Shown here: positions 1 to 10,100 of the stretch, piece by piece | How positions within the stretch are numbered: position 1 is the stretch's first letter | Layout: each line of letters begins with the position of its first letter | Source of the DNA: Sphaerolaimus hirsutus | Taxonomy: Eukaryota; Nematoda; Chromadorea; Monhysterida; Sphaerolaimidae | Direction of reading: 5' to 3' | NCBI GenBank assembly: GCA_964036195.1 | Contig: OZ038458.1 | Coordinates: 23,697,832 to 23,761,831 of the forward strand | DNA: 64,000 nucleotides | The notes under the pieces: model-generated | Database searches by the model: none | The model's input: the letters and a program-made list of their open reading frames with translations, nothing else | What the model was told of the DNA's origin: nothing | Position numbers and translations under genes: made by a program

Positions 1-318
1 CGCCATTCGTAGGCGCCACGCCATGGCGCTATTGGCGTTGGCGCTGACGCCAAGAGCAGCGGTATATGTTTATAAATATACATATATACACAGCGACAGG
101 CACACAATTGATGGCATTTTCAAGGATATGCGTGTACAGGGACCGATCTGCTGAAAATACCTATGTGTGATGGAAGATTGCGCGCTTGCGCGCAAAATTT
201 TTTACGCATACCTTCAAAATTACTCCCCAAAATCGCATTTTCCGGGACTTTTCTTGTCACACCCCGGGAAGGGGGGGGGGCTGCAGCCCCCCCCGCCCCC
301 CCCCTGGATACGTCCTTG
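1..318. mobile_element. CAGGGACGTATCCAGG hAT-like MITE, cut by the window edge
   Basis: It holds the ggcgctattggcgttggcgc palindrome, attgcgcgcttgcgcgcaaa, accccgggaagg with long G/C runs, and the right end cctggatacgtccttg at 318. Same orientation as the copy at 41,226. Confidence 0.8.
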
Positions 319-319
319 A

Positions 320-1199
320 GTCTACCTTAAAATCAAGGGCCAAAAAGTATTTATAGACGACCTGAATTTATAGACCTATGGATACAGATTTTTATGTTTG
401 AAATGTAATCCAAACAGATTTAGAAATCTACTGATGGTTTTCTGGAATGTCACTTCATGTGGCACTCCCAGACTCTGTAAAATGTGAAATGTCATGCAAA
501 GTGTCTTAAGTTGTGTGAAACATCCTGGAAAATTGCAACTTGTTTGCAATTTTGCAGGGAATTTTAAATGACTTTTGACACATTTCACGATATTCGACAA
601 TTTACTGGTCAGCGAGTATCCCAGAGAGCACACATAAATACATTTACTACATAGGTACACTTTTTGAAAAGAACTTTTCAAGTAACAAGTGACAAGGTAT
701 CGTTCTAATAAAATTTCATCACAGGGCATCCAAAAATCACCCTGGAAAATCGACGGAATGCGAGACAAGAATGATTCAACTGTATGACCGACTTTTGTCC
801 ATAGAAAAGGCTGTCAGCTCAAAAAACGTATCCGGATACGCGCCAAAATTATTTGTTGGTTTTACTCATTTTATTTGCCGTAATTGTTGGAGCTAAATTT
901 GGAACCAAAAAAGTAAACAACAATTTTTGGAAATTTCGATCCGTCTACTGTTGTCTATTATCAACTAGTTTGCAAAACGGCAATACCCGCTAAAAAACAT
1001 TTGTAGAACTAGACGCAGAACTACACATTTGTAGGGCATTTATATTTGTGAACCTACACCCTACATTTGTAGTGTATTCACTCTACACTTGACAAAGTAA
1101 TCTCGCATTTGACGAGGTGCGTGACTGTCCTTTGGCCCTAAAAGCCCCTCTTATAAAACATTTTACTCCAAACATTTTTGGAACGATGCCAATTTACAG
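320..1199. other. Upstream DNA / MPP10 intron, no exon recognised
   Basis: At 455-600 it carries a piece of the GGCACTCCCAGACTCTGTAAAATG repeat family. The minus-strand frame at 376-768 has no domain and lies over that repeat. The missing MPP10 N-terminal exon could not be identified here. Confidence 0.45.
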
Positions 1200-1473
1200 G
1201 TTGACGGTTTCGACGCGGAACAAGTCTGGCAACAGACTGATCAATTTTGTCGCCGCGTTTTAAGCCGCGCCAAAAAACACCTGCCGCCGGCGAACGAACG
1301 ACTGCCCGATTTACTGAGATCAGAAAAAGATGATATCACATCATCGGGTGATGATGAAAATCACTCGATTGAGGGATCTGAAAATGGCGAATTTGGTGAA
1401 GAGAGTGATGAGCGTGAAGAGGGTGTTGAGAGTGATGAGAATGAGTTTGGTGAAGAGACCAATGGATTTGACG
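1200..1473 (+). CDS. MPHOSPH10: MPP10 exon a (FDAEQVWQQ and acidic region)
   Basis: The exon follows a caatttacag acceptor and reads [12 protein letters not shown], the conserved MPP10 block, then a Glu/Asp/Gly-rich tail of about 45 residues. It ends in phase 1 before a gtttgt donor. The next exon supplies GT to complete a Gly codon. The exact first base is uncertain by one or two. Confidence 0.85.
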
Positions 1474-4400
1474 GTTTGTTTTTTAGGTTCGTAGGGTTAT
1501 TCCAAACAAACAGCCCTGTTTTTTAGTTGTATAGGTTTAGGTAAGTAAAATGTCAGACAAAATTTTTAGGATTCATGGTAAGGTGCATGCAAACTGTAAG
1601 GCGCTGGGTAAGTTTATGAATTTTACATTTGTCACTCAACATTGACATTTGCATACCGATAGGATACCCAAGACCGACATCTGATTTTTGTGAACACAAA
1701 TGTGTTCAAACCTGATTTATGAGATTAAGAATTTGGGTTGATGATAGTGTCTGCTCTGCCATTTACATCCCCAGTCCTCTCAGTGTGCAAACAATTTTTC
1801 GTTAAAAAATTCGCTCAGGTAGAAAAGCGAGTTCCAGCGCCGGGCCCCGTTCCAATTTAGACGATAAATTCTTTCGTCTGTCAGACATGGACGCATTTTG
1901 TGGGCAAGCCGAACGTGAAGAAAATGCCGACGATATTTCATTGGATATAGGGGAATATGCTGATGGGGTGCGCTAAATTTTGGGCTCGATGCCAAAAATT
2001 TAACTCAAAATTTGAAAATTTCAAAAAATATTTCAGAGTGACGCCCGGGCTCGATATACTGATTTTTTCGATCCACCAAGTTCCAGTGATAAAGTTGCAA
2101 TGAAAGTGCCACCTCCCCAGGAAAAAGTTGCCGGGAAGAAGTCTAAAAAACGCGTGTCATTTGATCCATCGATTGGGGGAAATGAAAATGAAAATGAGGA
2201 AAGGTGTGTTTTTGTACATAAATTTTTGCTGACGTAAAACTTAATTTTTGCAAAATTTAATAGATCAAATGTGCTATTTAGTTTTGCATGTTTCAAATGT
2301 GCCGTCTAAACCGTTTCGAATTTTCGATTTTCCCCCGTATTTTTGTGAAAAGTCATTGTTAATCGTTAGTCCCGTCTACATTTCCTTTTTTCCGTTTAAA
2401 TTTTTCTCCCAATTTCTAGCGGCGCCAGCGCGAGCGATACTGCAGACATTCCTGAGGAAACCGGCCCACTTTCTACGTTTGAGCAGCGCCAGCGCAAGGT
2501 GAACAGTTTTGAATAATCTGTCATTTTTCAGTTATTTTATTGGTGATGCAGTGGCGTTGGCGCCATTTTTCTGACGCCATCTTGAATTTTGACCCTCCGA
2601 GTGGTTGGATAGATAGCAAATCGCTCCTCCGGAGGGATAGATAGCTGAAAATTTTTCTGGGGGGGGGTTGTGGTGGTTCGATATATAGGCTTTTTCGGGG
2701 CATAGAAGGAAGAAAATGGAGAAAAATCGCTAAAAGTAGGTGTAAAATAGCTCAAAAATGGTATACAAGAGCATTTAGTACTAAAAATAGCTGAAAATAG
2801 GCAAATAGGAACCAGAACTATGATTTTGGAAGTGAAAATCTATAAAAAGGTATGAAAAATAGCGGTTTTGAGCGAAAATTGGGGTATAGTTTCTCAAAAA
2901 TCGCTCTAGATAGGTAGATAGCTGGGCGATTGGGGGGGGGGGGTTTAGCGGGTAGTACCCCAAAAATTGGCCTCCGGGATTGATAGATAGCTGAGCGGCC
3001 TCCGGGATAGATAGATAGCTGGGGGGGGGTACCCCCCCCCCCCAAACCCCCCCCCCCCATTCGAGACCCCTGGACGCTGGGCCAGATGTCTCTATTATTT
3101 GCTCCTTCGCACGGGTTGGATATAGCGACCTGGTCGCTCTAATGAGCTGAAAGTTGAATACTCCAAATTATACATTTTTGCGTTGTTGTTGTTTTAAATT
3201 ACTCAACGCAAGCCAATATTTACCAGGCCCGCCCACTTCACGACATTTTACTCGATAAATACGTAAATAAATCTAGTACTGCGTAAATACGTTTACGTTT
3301 CCTCCCAAAAATACTGGTACAGAAAAGTAAAAAAACCCTAAAAAACTACTTTAACGGTTTCCCTGAGTAAAAATACCGGTATTTACGATTACTCACATTT
3401 ATGCAGCGTAAAAGTAAAAAAAATTATTTACGTTTTCTGTACTCAGGGGTGAGTAAAATAAAATATTTTTTTTGTTTACTTAAAAAAAGTTCAGTAATTT
3501 TAACAACTCTGATTTAGACCTTAAATAATCACCCTTCCTCCAGTTGCGTTCGGTCACTTCTGCGCTGGAAGAGAGCAATTTGTCCGGGCGCGGCTGGCAG
3601 CTCAGCGGCGAGGCGGACGCTCAAAAACGGCCGGATAATTCAATTTTAGAGGAACACCTGGCTTTTGATAGGGCTACGAAATTGCGTTAGTTTGGGGTGC
3701 GGATTTTTTTGTGATAAATTGCGTTTTCTCAAGGGCGTAGACAAGTGGGGGTGGGTGGCTGGCCCCCCTTCCTGGGGGAGTCATGGAAATTTCACGAAAT
3801 TGTAAATTTGGGTACCGATTTTTGATGGCCATTTCAAAAAAATCGAAAACTTTTTTTTCAAAAAAAAACTGGGTCATTTTTCTCTCAAATTGTTCAAATT
3901 TACCAACCCCCCCCCCCCTCCCTCAGCACCAGTAATTACCGAAGAAACTACAGTTGTTCTAGAAGATCTCATTAAACAGCGAATAAAAGACAAAGCGTTC
4001 GACGATGTTCAGCGCAAAATTAAACCCACTTTGGACCCCGCTAAGTATAGAAATGAATTGATTTTGGACCAACAAAAATCGACAAAATCTCTGGCTGAAG
4101 TTTATGAGGCGGAGTTTATGAAACAGACTGAGGTGGGTTTTAGATTGTTTTTAATAGACCAATTGCTTGAATAATTCCCGCTTGAAAAATTCCCCTGTAA
4201 TACGCGTGAGGAAATCTAAATCCCCCTCTCGAATGATCCTTCCTTAGGTGATCTGAGCAATTAATTGGTTGTGCCCAATTTTAACAAAAATGGCACATTT
4301 ATGTGTTAAAAGATATTTTTTTATGAAATGAGTCGATATTTGAAATGCTTGGAAATTTTGACGAAATGATAATCCCCCCCCCCCCTCGAATAATTCCCCC

Positions 4401-6255
4401 TAAAAAAAGTCTGACGAAATAATAATTCCCCAGGGGGATTATTCAAGCAAATACGGTATTTTTATAAATGCATTTTATCACATTTCCGTGTAAATTTCAG
4501 CGCGAAAAGGAAGAGAAACGAGACCCCAAGCACGAGGAAATCGAACGAGACATGAAGCATTTGTTTGAGTATCTGGACGGTCTGTACAACTTCCACTATA
4601 CGCCGAAAATGGTTCGCTATAATTTATTTCTTAAAAACAACAACGAATTAGCCCTTTAGAATTTTCCTGTCAATTTCGTGCAATCGAATGTGAACTAGAA
4701 AGACAAGTGTTTTTTAGGCCTGCCTCTTTCCACTCGACGCACACAAAGTGTCCATAAAAAACGGTTTACCGTAAATTGGACTTTTTCGTGAAAAAATCAC
4801 ACATCGTTCTGTGTGGTGGGAAAATTAGTCGGCAAAATCCCTCGAAAATCCCTCAAAACTGTCCAACATGCAGGCGCGCGCCGAACTCCGCGTGGTGAAC
4901 AACGCGGCCAGTCTGCGCGCCGAGGAGGTCGCCCCCAAGGTGGGCAGCGACGCCACCACGCTCGCGCCAGAGGAGATTATGGTATGTTTACTTTTATTTT
5001 TTGGGGGGGGGTTACGGTGATGGCGGGAGCAGGGATTTTAGAGCGGGGTGGGTTGTATAGAGAGCTATGTGAGCGGGAGGGGTACTGTCAATTTCTCACA
5101 TCTAGTGATGGAATTGCGCCATTTGAGAGCGCCAAGCGACACCTTTTTCTGGCGCTCTTTATCAGTACTCACATCGCCACTTTTCTACCCGTTTTTCTGT
5201 TTCTCCAATCGCAATTAACCATCACGGATTACACCACAAAAAATCCCTTCAATTTTCCCCTCTCACTCCCACTAACCCTTCAAAAAAGTGCAAAAAGTGC
5301 AAAAAAAACCGCAGGCGTCGAACGCGCGGCCGCCAGTGGCCCTCTCCGAGCGCACCGACGCCGAAGTGTCGCGCGCGCGGCGCAAACGAAAAATTCGCGC
5401 AAAAATCAAGGCTAAACGGACGGAAAATGCGCAAAGCGGCAAAGAGGATGATTCTCAGACGGCTATGAGAAAGTTGGCAAAGTTTGCTAAGGTCGATAAA
5501 AAGAAGGTTGGTGGATTTGGGGAGTTTTAATGGTTTGGATGTAAGCTACGTTTTAGGCACTGTTTGCAGGAAAATTTTGACGATAAAATCAGTACTGCTA
5601 ATAGCTTTTCGAGGAAATTTCAAACCATATGTCGCTGCATACACCAATTTACTAACACCGGTAAACTCCGATTTGAGTACTCATGAATCAGCTTCAAATG
5701 AATTTAAGTTTAACGTGTAATCTTCAGTTGACAGAGATGACAATGTTGGGGCAGGCCTGATACGCACATCTGCCCGTTACGCACATTTGCCCGTTTTTTA
5801 CACTTGACACTTTTTCAAGTGATTTTCAGATATGAATAAAGTGAAAAAAAGTTGCGCAATGACATTAGTGAACTTTTTTCACTTCACTCATATCTGAAAA
5901 TCACTTGGAAAAGTGTAAACAGAAAAACGGGCAAACGTGCGTAACGGGCAGATGTGCGTATCAGTGCACCCCCACAATGTTAACTCAAATCCGTTCAAAG
6001 CTGATTTGTGGTCACTTGCTTTTCTGTTTACTTGTATTAGTAAACTAGCATGGTATCTAGGTATCCTAATTAAAATTCAATCAAAATAAAATTTTGCCCT
6101 AAAAACGCCAGGCACTCAATTCTGACGCCAAAGGGGCTGCACTTTTATCGAAACTTCAACAACAAGCAGCCGATGATGTACGCGCAAAAGATGAGAAATT
6201 GACCGTGCGCGGTGAGAAGAAAAACGTTTTACTTGGCAACAAGTATAAGTTATAA
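1200..6255 (+). CDS. MPHOSPH10: MPP10 / MPHOSPH10, U3 snoRNP component (10 exons seen, 5' partial)
   Basis: MPP10 proteins sit in the nucleolus with IMP3 and IMP4 in the U3 snoRNP and are needed for early 18S rRNA processing. Ten exons join in one frame: 1200-1473, 1819-1967, 2037-2203, 2420-2498, 3544-3685, 3927-4132, 4501-4611, 4874-4981, 5315-5506, 6112-6255. They give about 520 residues ending in TAA. Family signatures appear in the expected order: FDAEQVWQQ, an acidic stretch, [90 protein letters not shown], a basic RRKRKIRAK stretch and a Lys-rich C-terminus. About 60-80 N-terminal residues are not visible; their exon is upstream of the window or in the first 1.2 kb, where I could not find it. 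The call rests on remembered family sequences, but the match is long and collinear. It converges with the minus-strand mucin gene. Confidence 0.93.
1819..1967 (+). CDS. MPHOSPH10: MPP10 exon b ([13 protein letters not shown])
   Basis: An in-frame stop lies 14 bases upstream, so the exon must begin at the ttcgctcag acceptor. It reads [20 protein letters not shown], the conserved DDkFFkLseMeaf block of the family. It ends in phase 0 at a gtgcgc donor. Confidence 0.85.
2037..2203 (+). CDS. MPHOSPH10: MPP10 exon c (YTDFFDP)
   Basis: It follows a tttcag acceptor. It carries [12 protein letters not shown], matching the family's YkDFFDP motif, and a [12 protein letters not shown] stretch. It ends in phase 2 at gtgtgt. 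Confidence 0.87.
2420..2498 (+). CDS. MPHOSPH10: MPP10 exon d (STFEQRQRK)
   Basis: Acceptor aatttctag. One base completes Ser from the previous exon. The exon reads [20 protein letters not shown] then EQRQRK, matching the family's SsFEkRQeK. It ends in phase 0 at gtgaac. Confidence 0.87.
2577..3072. repeat. GATA-rich hAT-like MITE in MPP10 intron 4
   Basis: The block is made of inverted GATAGATAGCTG / TATCTATC motifs with long G and C runs. It ends with gacccctg, the terminus of the CAGGGG family that shows exact 8-bp duplications elsewhere (30,076 and 55,351). Its left end is unclear. Confidence 0.6.
3544..3685 (+). CDS. MPHOSPH10: MPP10 exon e ([16 protein letters not shown])
   Basis: Acceptor cttcctccag. 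It reads [20 protein letters not shown], then [20 protein letters not shown]. This is the best-conserved MPP10 block (WQLkGEvsAqkRPeNSlLEE). It ends in phase 1 before gttagt. Confidence 0.92.
3927..4132 (+). CDS. MPHOSPH10: MPP10 exon f ([17 protein letters not shown])
   Basis: Acceptor ccctcag. Two bases complete Pro. The exon contains [20 protein letters not shown] and [18 protein letters not shown], both strong family signatures. It ends in phase 0 at a gtgggt donor. Confidence 0.93.
4155..4459. repeat. TACCGTATTT-family MITE remnant
   Basis: The ends are inverted copies (gcttgaataattccc on the left, gggggattattcaagc then aatacggta on the right), with poly-C blocks and a 'ctgacgaaataataattcccc' type interior shared with the copies at 7,194 and 10,776. 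It fills most of MPP10 intron 6. Confidence 0.55.
4501..4611 (+). CDS. MPHOSPH10: MPP10 exon g ([12 protein letters not shown])
   Basis: Acceptor taaatttcag. It encodes [20 protein letters not shown] then [10 protein letters not shown], matching the family's NPeHveIqkmMdsLFlkLDaLsNFHfiPK. Exactly 37 codons, ending before gttcgc. Confidence 0.92.
4874..4981 (+). CDS. MPHOSPH10: MPP10 exon h ([19 protein letters not shown])
   Basis: Acceptor aacatgcag. It encodes [20 protein letters not shown] and then [16 protein letters not shown], the conserved MEEvaPvsvSdAalLAPEEI block. Exactly 36 codons before a good gtatgt donor. Markedly GC-rich against its introns. Confidence 0.92.
5315..5506 (+). CDS. 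MPHOSPH10: MPP10 exon i (basic region)
   Basis: Acceptor aaccgcag. It reads [20 protein letters not shown] then [15 protein letters not shown] and ends [14 protein letters not shown]. This matches the ERtatDKKRERRKKK..KikeK basic segment and the 'eKLkqLtKtgK' block. 64 codons, ending before gttggt. Confidence 0.88.
5748..5973. mobile_element. Palindromic MITE with exact 8-bp TSD (GGGGCAGGCCTGATACGCAC family)
   Basis: The termini are GGGGCAGGCCTGATACGCAC and an inverted GTGCGTATCAGTGCACCCCC. The whole element is a near-perfect hairpin. The 8-bp sequence acaatgtt occurs immediately on both sides (5,740-5,747 and 5,974-5,981), the target duplication length typical of hAT transposons. It lies in MPP10 intron 9. 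A two-copy relative is at 57,154. Confidence 0.85.
6112..6255 (+). CDS. MPHOSPH10: MPP10 terminal exon j
   Basis: Acceptor aaaacgccag. It reads [20 protein letters not shown] then [17 protein letters not shown], ending [10 protein letters not shown] and TAA. The family's aFFskLqdqv..kkrqdis..lKL tail is recognisable. A candidate AATAAA lies at 6,863-6,868, beyond an inserted MITE. Confidence 0.9.
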   Translation, partial: ALNSDAKGAALLSKLQQQAADDVRAKDEKLTVRGEKKNVLLGNKYKL

Positions 6256-6406
6256 TTTTGATATTTTTTTAAAATTGAAATATCAAATTATTTATTTGTT
6301 TATTGAGCTGTTTGCCTGTTTGTTATGCGATTGTTTTTTGTTATTTTTGTTTAGGATATGAAACATTGGACGTGGCCTATGGTGATTGTCAATTTGGATG
6401 TGTAAT

Positions 6407-6607
6407 GGCCCTACACACACTAGTTTTCACACGAAATTTCGAAAATTCATAAATGAGAATTGAACGTGTTTGAGTTTTCCACAATGAGTCATTTTTAGTC
6501 TCCGTCAACTGTAGTTGACGGGCACCTCATTGTAGAAAACTCAAATGCGTTCTAAGCTGATTTGTGAGTTTTCGAAATTTCGTGTGAAAACTAGTGTGTG
6601 CAGGCAC
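6407..6607. mobile_element. MITE, CTACACACACTAGTTTTCAC family
   Basis: Inverted termini: ctacacacactagttttcac, and gtgaaaactagtgtgtg on the other side. The interior is a hairpin around a ccgtcaactgtagttgacgg core. Close relatives lie at 51,488 and 62,595, with degraded ones at 9,105, 57,545, 59,500, 61,586 and 63,210. It lies just downstream of the MPP10 stop. Confidence 0.75.
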
Positions 6608-7100
6608 AATGTATGCGCGAAATAGACGCATTTTACGTGACGTTCTGTTGTCTTTGACACTTTCCACTTTTTCTGGGCCCAGTCACAAACATAAATACAC
6701 GTTCACAATAACATAAAAACGTCTGGCGAAAAAATTATTCAAGCCAATACGGTGTGTTGTTCAGGAGAATTCTTACTGCCACATCCTAAATACGTCATTA
6801 TTCTGTAAATTTAAACAGAACCTTCACGTTTTTTTCAACATGTCCAAAAACATTTATATTTCAATAAAAAATCCCAAGATACGAAAAATTCATCGGAATG
6901 ATTATGCATGTGAAAGGCTAGGCTAAACATTTCAAGAATAGAATAAACAGCGAGTAATGGAGCTAGGAGAAAATACCCTCCAAAATGTGAAACATTGAAA
7001 CGTGAATCGCCCTATTTAATAATACCTAAATGTGTCAAAAACGCCACAATAAATATGTAGTGTAATCATATGGAAATCACAATTACTACTGAGCATTGTG

Positions 7101-7157
7101 TCATCTCGAGTTGAATGAAGTTTCATGTAGGGTACTGCCACCGCCAGTAGGGTTCAT
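7101..7157 (-). CDS. Mucin terminal exon (cytoplasmic C-terminus)
   Basis: After a tttgcattttcag acceptor it reads MNPTGGGSTLHETSFNSR and TGA. It is exactly in phase 0 with the preceding tail exon. It is too short to stand alone; phase, acceptor and position support it. Confidence 0.7.
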   Translation of the reverse strand: MNPTGGGSTLHETSFNSR

Positions 7158-10100
7158 CTGAAAATGCAAAAAAAATTGTGGATTTAAACATGATACCGTA
7201 TTACCTCGAAATACCCCCATGGGGGTTTATTATTTCGCCAGCAAAATTTGAGGGGGGGGGGTATTCGAGGGGGGGGGTATTATTTCGTCAGAAATATTCG
7301 TAAGAATCGTAGTAAATAGTAGGCATTTACATACCCAAAACAGGTAATAAATGTGTCCAAACAGGATCTATTTGGACATAAAGACGTAGATAGCTAGCTA
7401 CACAAACTAGTCTGTGTAGCTGCAATGCAAATTAACAGTAATATACATCATGTACATTGCATACATGACGTATTTATTATGTACATGACGTACATCATTC
7501 CGAAGGGGGGTATTTCGAGGGGGGGGTTATTATTTCCCCAGCTCATTTTGAGGGTGGTTAATTCGAGGTAATACGGTATTTTTTATTGGACAACATTTTT
7601 TTCCACGTGGCACTCCCAAACCCAGCAAAATGACATGTAAAATGCCATGTGTAATTTGTGATGTAAATAAACCTAAAATTTACATTTTACATGACATTTT
7701 ACAAGATCTCGGATTGCTTACCACCCAACCACCTGCCAATTATTATAGTAGGGAAGTGTGGAAAAGGGTATTATTCCATCACCATTAGACCGATTTATCA
7801 CACACCAGCACCATAATGGGGTCTCCGATTTGAGGGGGTTTCTTTCACCCCCCCCCCCAACCGGAAGTGTACCCCATAATTTACAGGAAACATTGTAAAC
7901 ATCTGTAGGTTAATTTTTTTCAAATCCAGGGAAAGGCACATTGGGGAAGTAACCTTGTCTCAATCAAAAGACTCACAGTGATAATAAGGATATGCCTGTT
8001 GCATCTGTAAAAATTTAAGTCTAATAAATATGTTCTTTTTTAAATTTTGGTCGCTATCTGTATTGTTTTATCTCGGGAATTTGGGAATAAAATTTGCGTT
8101 ATTCATAAGGCTAACTGTCGATCAGGGGCAGTGTAAAGTGCAATGTAATGTGTCAAATGCCATGCAAAATGTCATATGTGCATCATAAAATCTTCGATTT
8201 TATTCGACACACCGATTTTATCCGTGACACTGGCGTACTTATGACTATTTACAGGGCGCGTGACTGCCAGCTGGTACCAATTACGCATGTTGACTAGTGA
8301 CAAGAGCATTTAGCACAGTAAACTTTTGTGTGTTTTTGTGTCGGATTACAAATGTGCTCAAAAGTGATGAGTAAATTTGCCTAAGACATAAGTTTAAGTT
8401 ATGTTACTTCTATCAAGGTGTTTTTTAATGAAAACCCTGATCAAGTTGACCACTTTTCTTACCTTTTACCACTTTCTCGTCTCCTGCGTAATATGTCACC
8501 GTGATAAGTAGGAAAAAGTAAATCTAAAATAATCGAACCATTAAAACACTATTCTAATAACCTTCATTTCACTCCACCCAAATGCCATTTTTGCATTTCC
8601 GCATAACCCACCCAATGACGCGACGCACATTGGGTGTCAACTGGTTTCTAAGTCAATTCAGATTTTAGTTGACGGGTCGCAAAACAATTTTCAAGTGCAC
8701 ACGCAACAATGTAGAAAATTGAATTCATATTGGTATGTGCATTTGAACGCTCTTCGGCGATCCGTCAACTAAAATCAGAATGGAAACCAGTTGGCCCAGT
8801 TGACACCCTTGTTATGGTCAACTAGTGTGTGTAAGGCCAATTATGCCCCTCCAACCCACCTGCTTAAACGGGTCATACGGCACCATAGCCCCGCCCCCAA
8901 ACGTGTCATTCGTGTGTCTGGGCCAATTTTTACCGGCTGGTTCATTTATTCCCGCGCCGCCGCTGCTCCCGCTGCTCAACGTAGCCGGCAATTCGTGATC
9001 GAATATATAGTCGTCTTCACGCAAGCGCTGTCTAGCGCGTTTTTGACCGAACTGTGAATTTGGGGGGGGGGATTATTTGAGGGGGTGGGTGGTCTTTGAG
9101 GTTGTGTTGACAACCGAAATTTGCAAAACTGATAAATCTGTCTTGAAGGCATTTGAGCCTAGAATGAGCCATTTTTGATCTCCGTCAACTAGTTGACGGA
9201 CGCCTCACATCGGTAAACTGAAATATGTTTAAAACAAGCCTTGGCAATTTCTGTTGTCAACTAAGTGTGTAGGGTCAACGTGTGCGTTTGCATGCTGCTA
9301 AAATTGTTACCTAAATACATTCAAGTGTGAAGGTCTACATGCATTACGATTCATGGAAAATTCGAAAGGCATGATTTTGAAGCGATTTTTTTTGAAAGGA
9401 TCTATAGCATAATTGTGCACTCACCAGCGTCATGAGCTTGTCCCGCTGTAGGTGTTCAAAACGAATTTATTGATGACATTTGTGTTTTATCACAATTCAC
9501 AATTAACCATTTTATCGGTAAAAATACGCTCTCTGTTCAAATCCCCGCACCCCCGAAGACTCTAAATACCCAAGTTTTTTTCTAAGCTAAATACATAGAA
9601 TTCCGAGCCTCATCACAGCTTTGGAACAAACATTTTTGGTTGTGTTGCGTCGAGCGTTCGACTCAGTCGGGTCGAATCACAAACTTCGAGTGCAGAGTGA
9701 CAAATTTTTTGGTCGAGTCGAGTCGAGTCATTTGGAATCGAGTCACGAGTTGCCATTTTAAGGGCTAAAAACCCCCAACCGACCATAACGAGCGCGGCGA
9801 TGAGCACGCACACAGCCAGGAGCACGAGTGCGATGGCGATGCCGATCAGGTAGCTGGTGGTGGAGCTGGCGCCCGACTCGTCGCCGCCGCCCGGCTTGGA
9901 CTCGCCCGCCGTCGCCGCAGCTGGGGACGCCGTTGCCACTGGAGGAAGGCAATGCGAGAACGTTTTGGAATTTTTATTTCACCACTAGAAAATCCATTCA
10001 AAAATCGTTTTTAGAGACGGCCTAAAGTTGAAAACTTCCCTGTTTTGTCGATTTTTTGGATATTTTTGGCTGAAAATGAATGTAAAATTTCACACCGATT

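Noticed and set aside
376..768. 130-codon minus-strand open frame
   Set aside because: It overlaps a CACTCCCAGACTCTGTAAAATG-type repeat, has no recognisable domain, and its composition follows the local AT content.
2537..3060. [15 protein letters not shown] peptides here and at about 28.4, 36.6, 42.7, 55.5 and 63.8 kb
   Set aside because: They arise from TATC/GATA arrays in the CAGGGG hAT-like MITE family, not from a gene family.
9530..9556. tgttcaaatccccgca, like a tRNA T-arm
   Set aside because: No matching acceptor, D or anticodon arms upstream.
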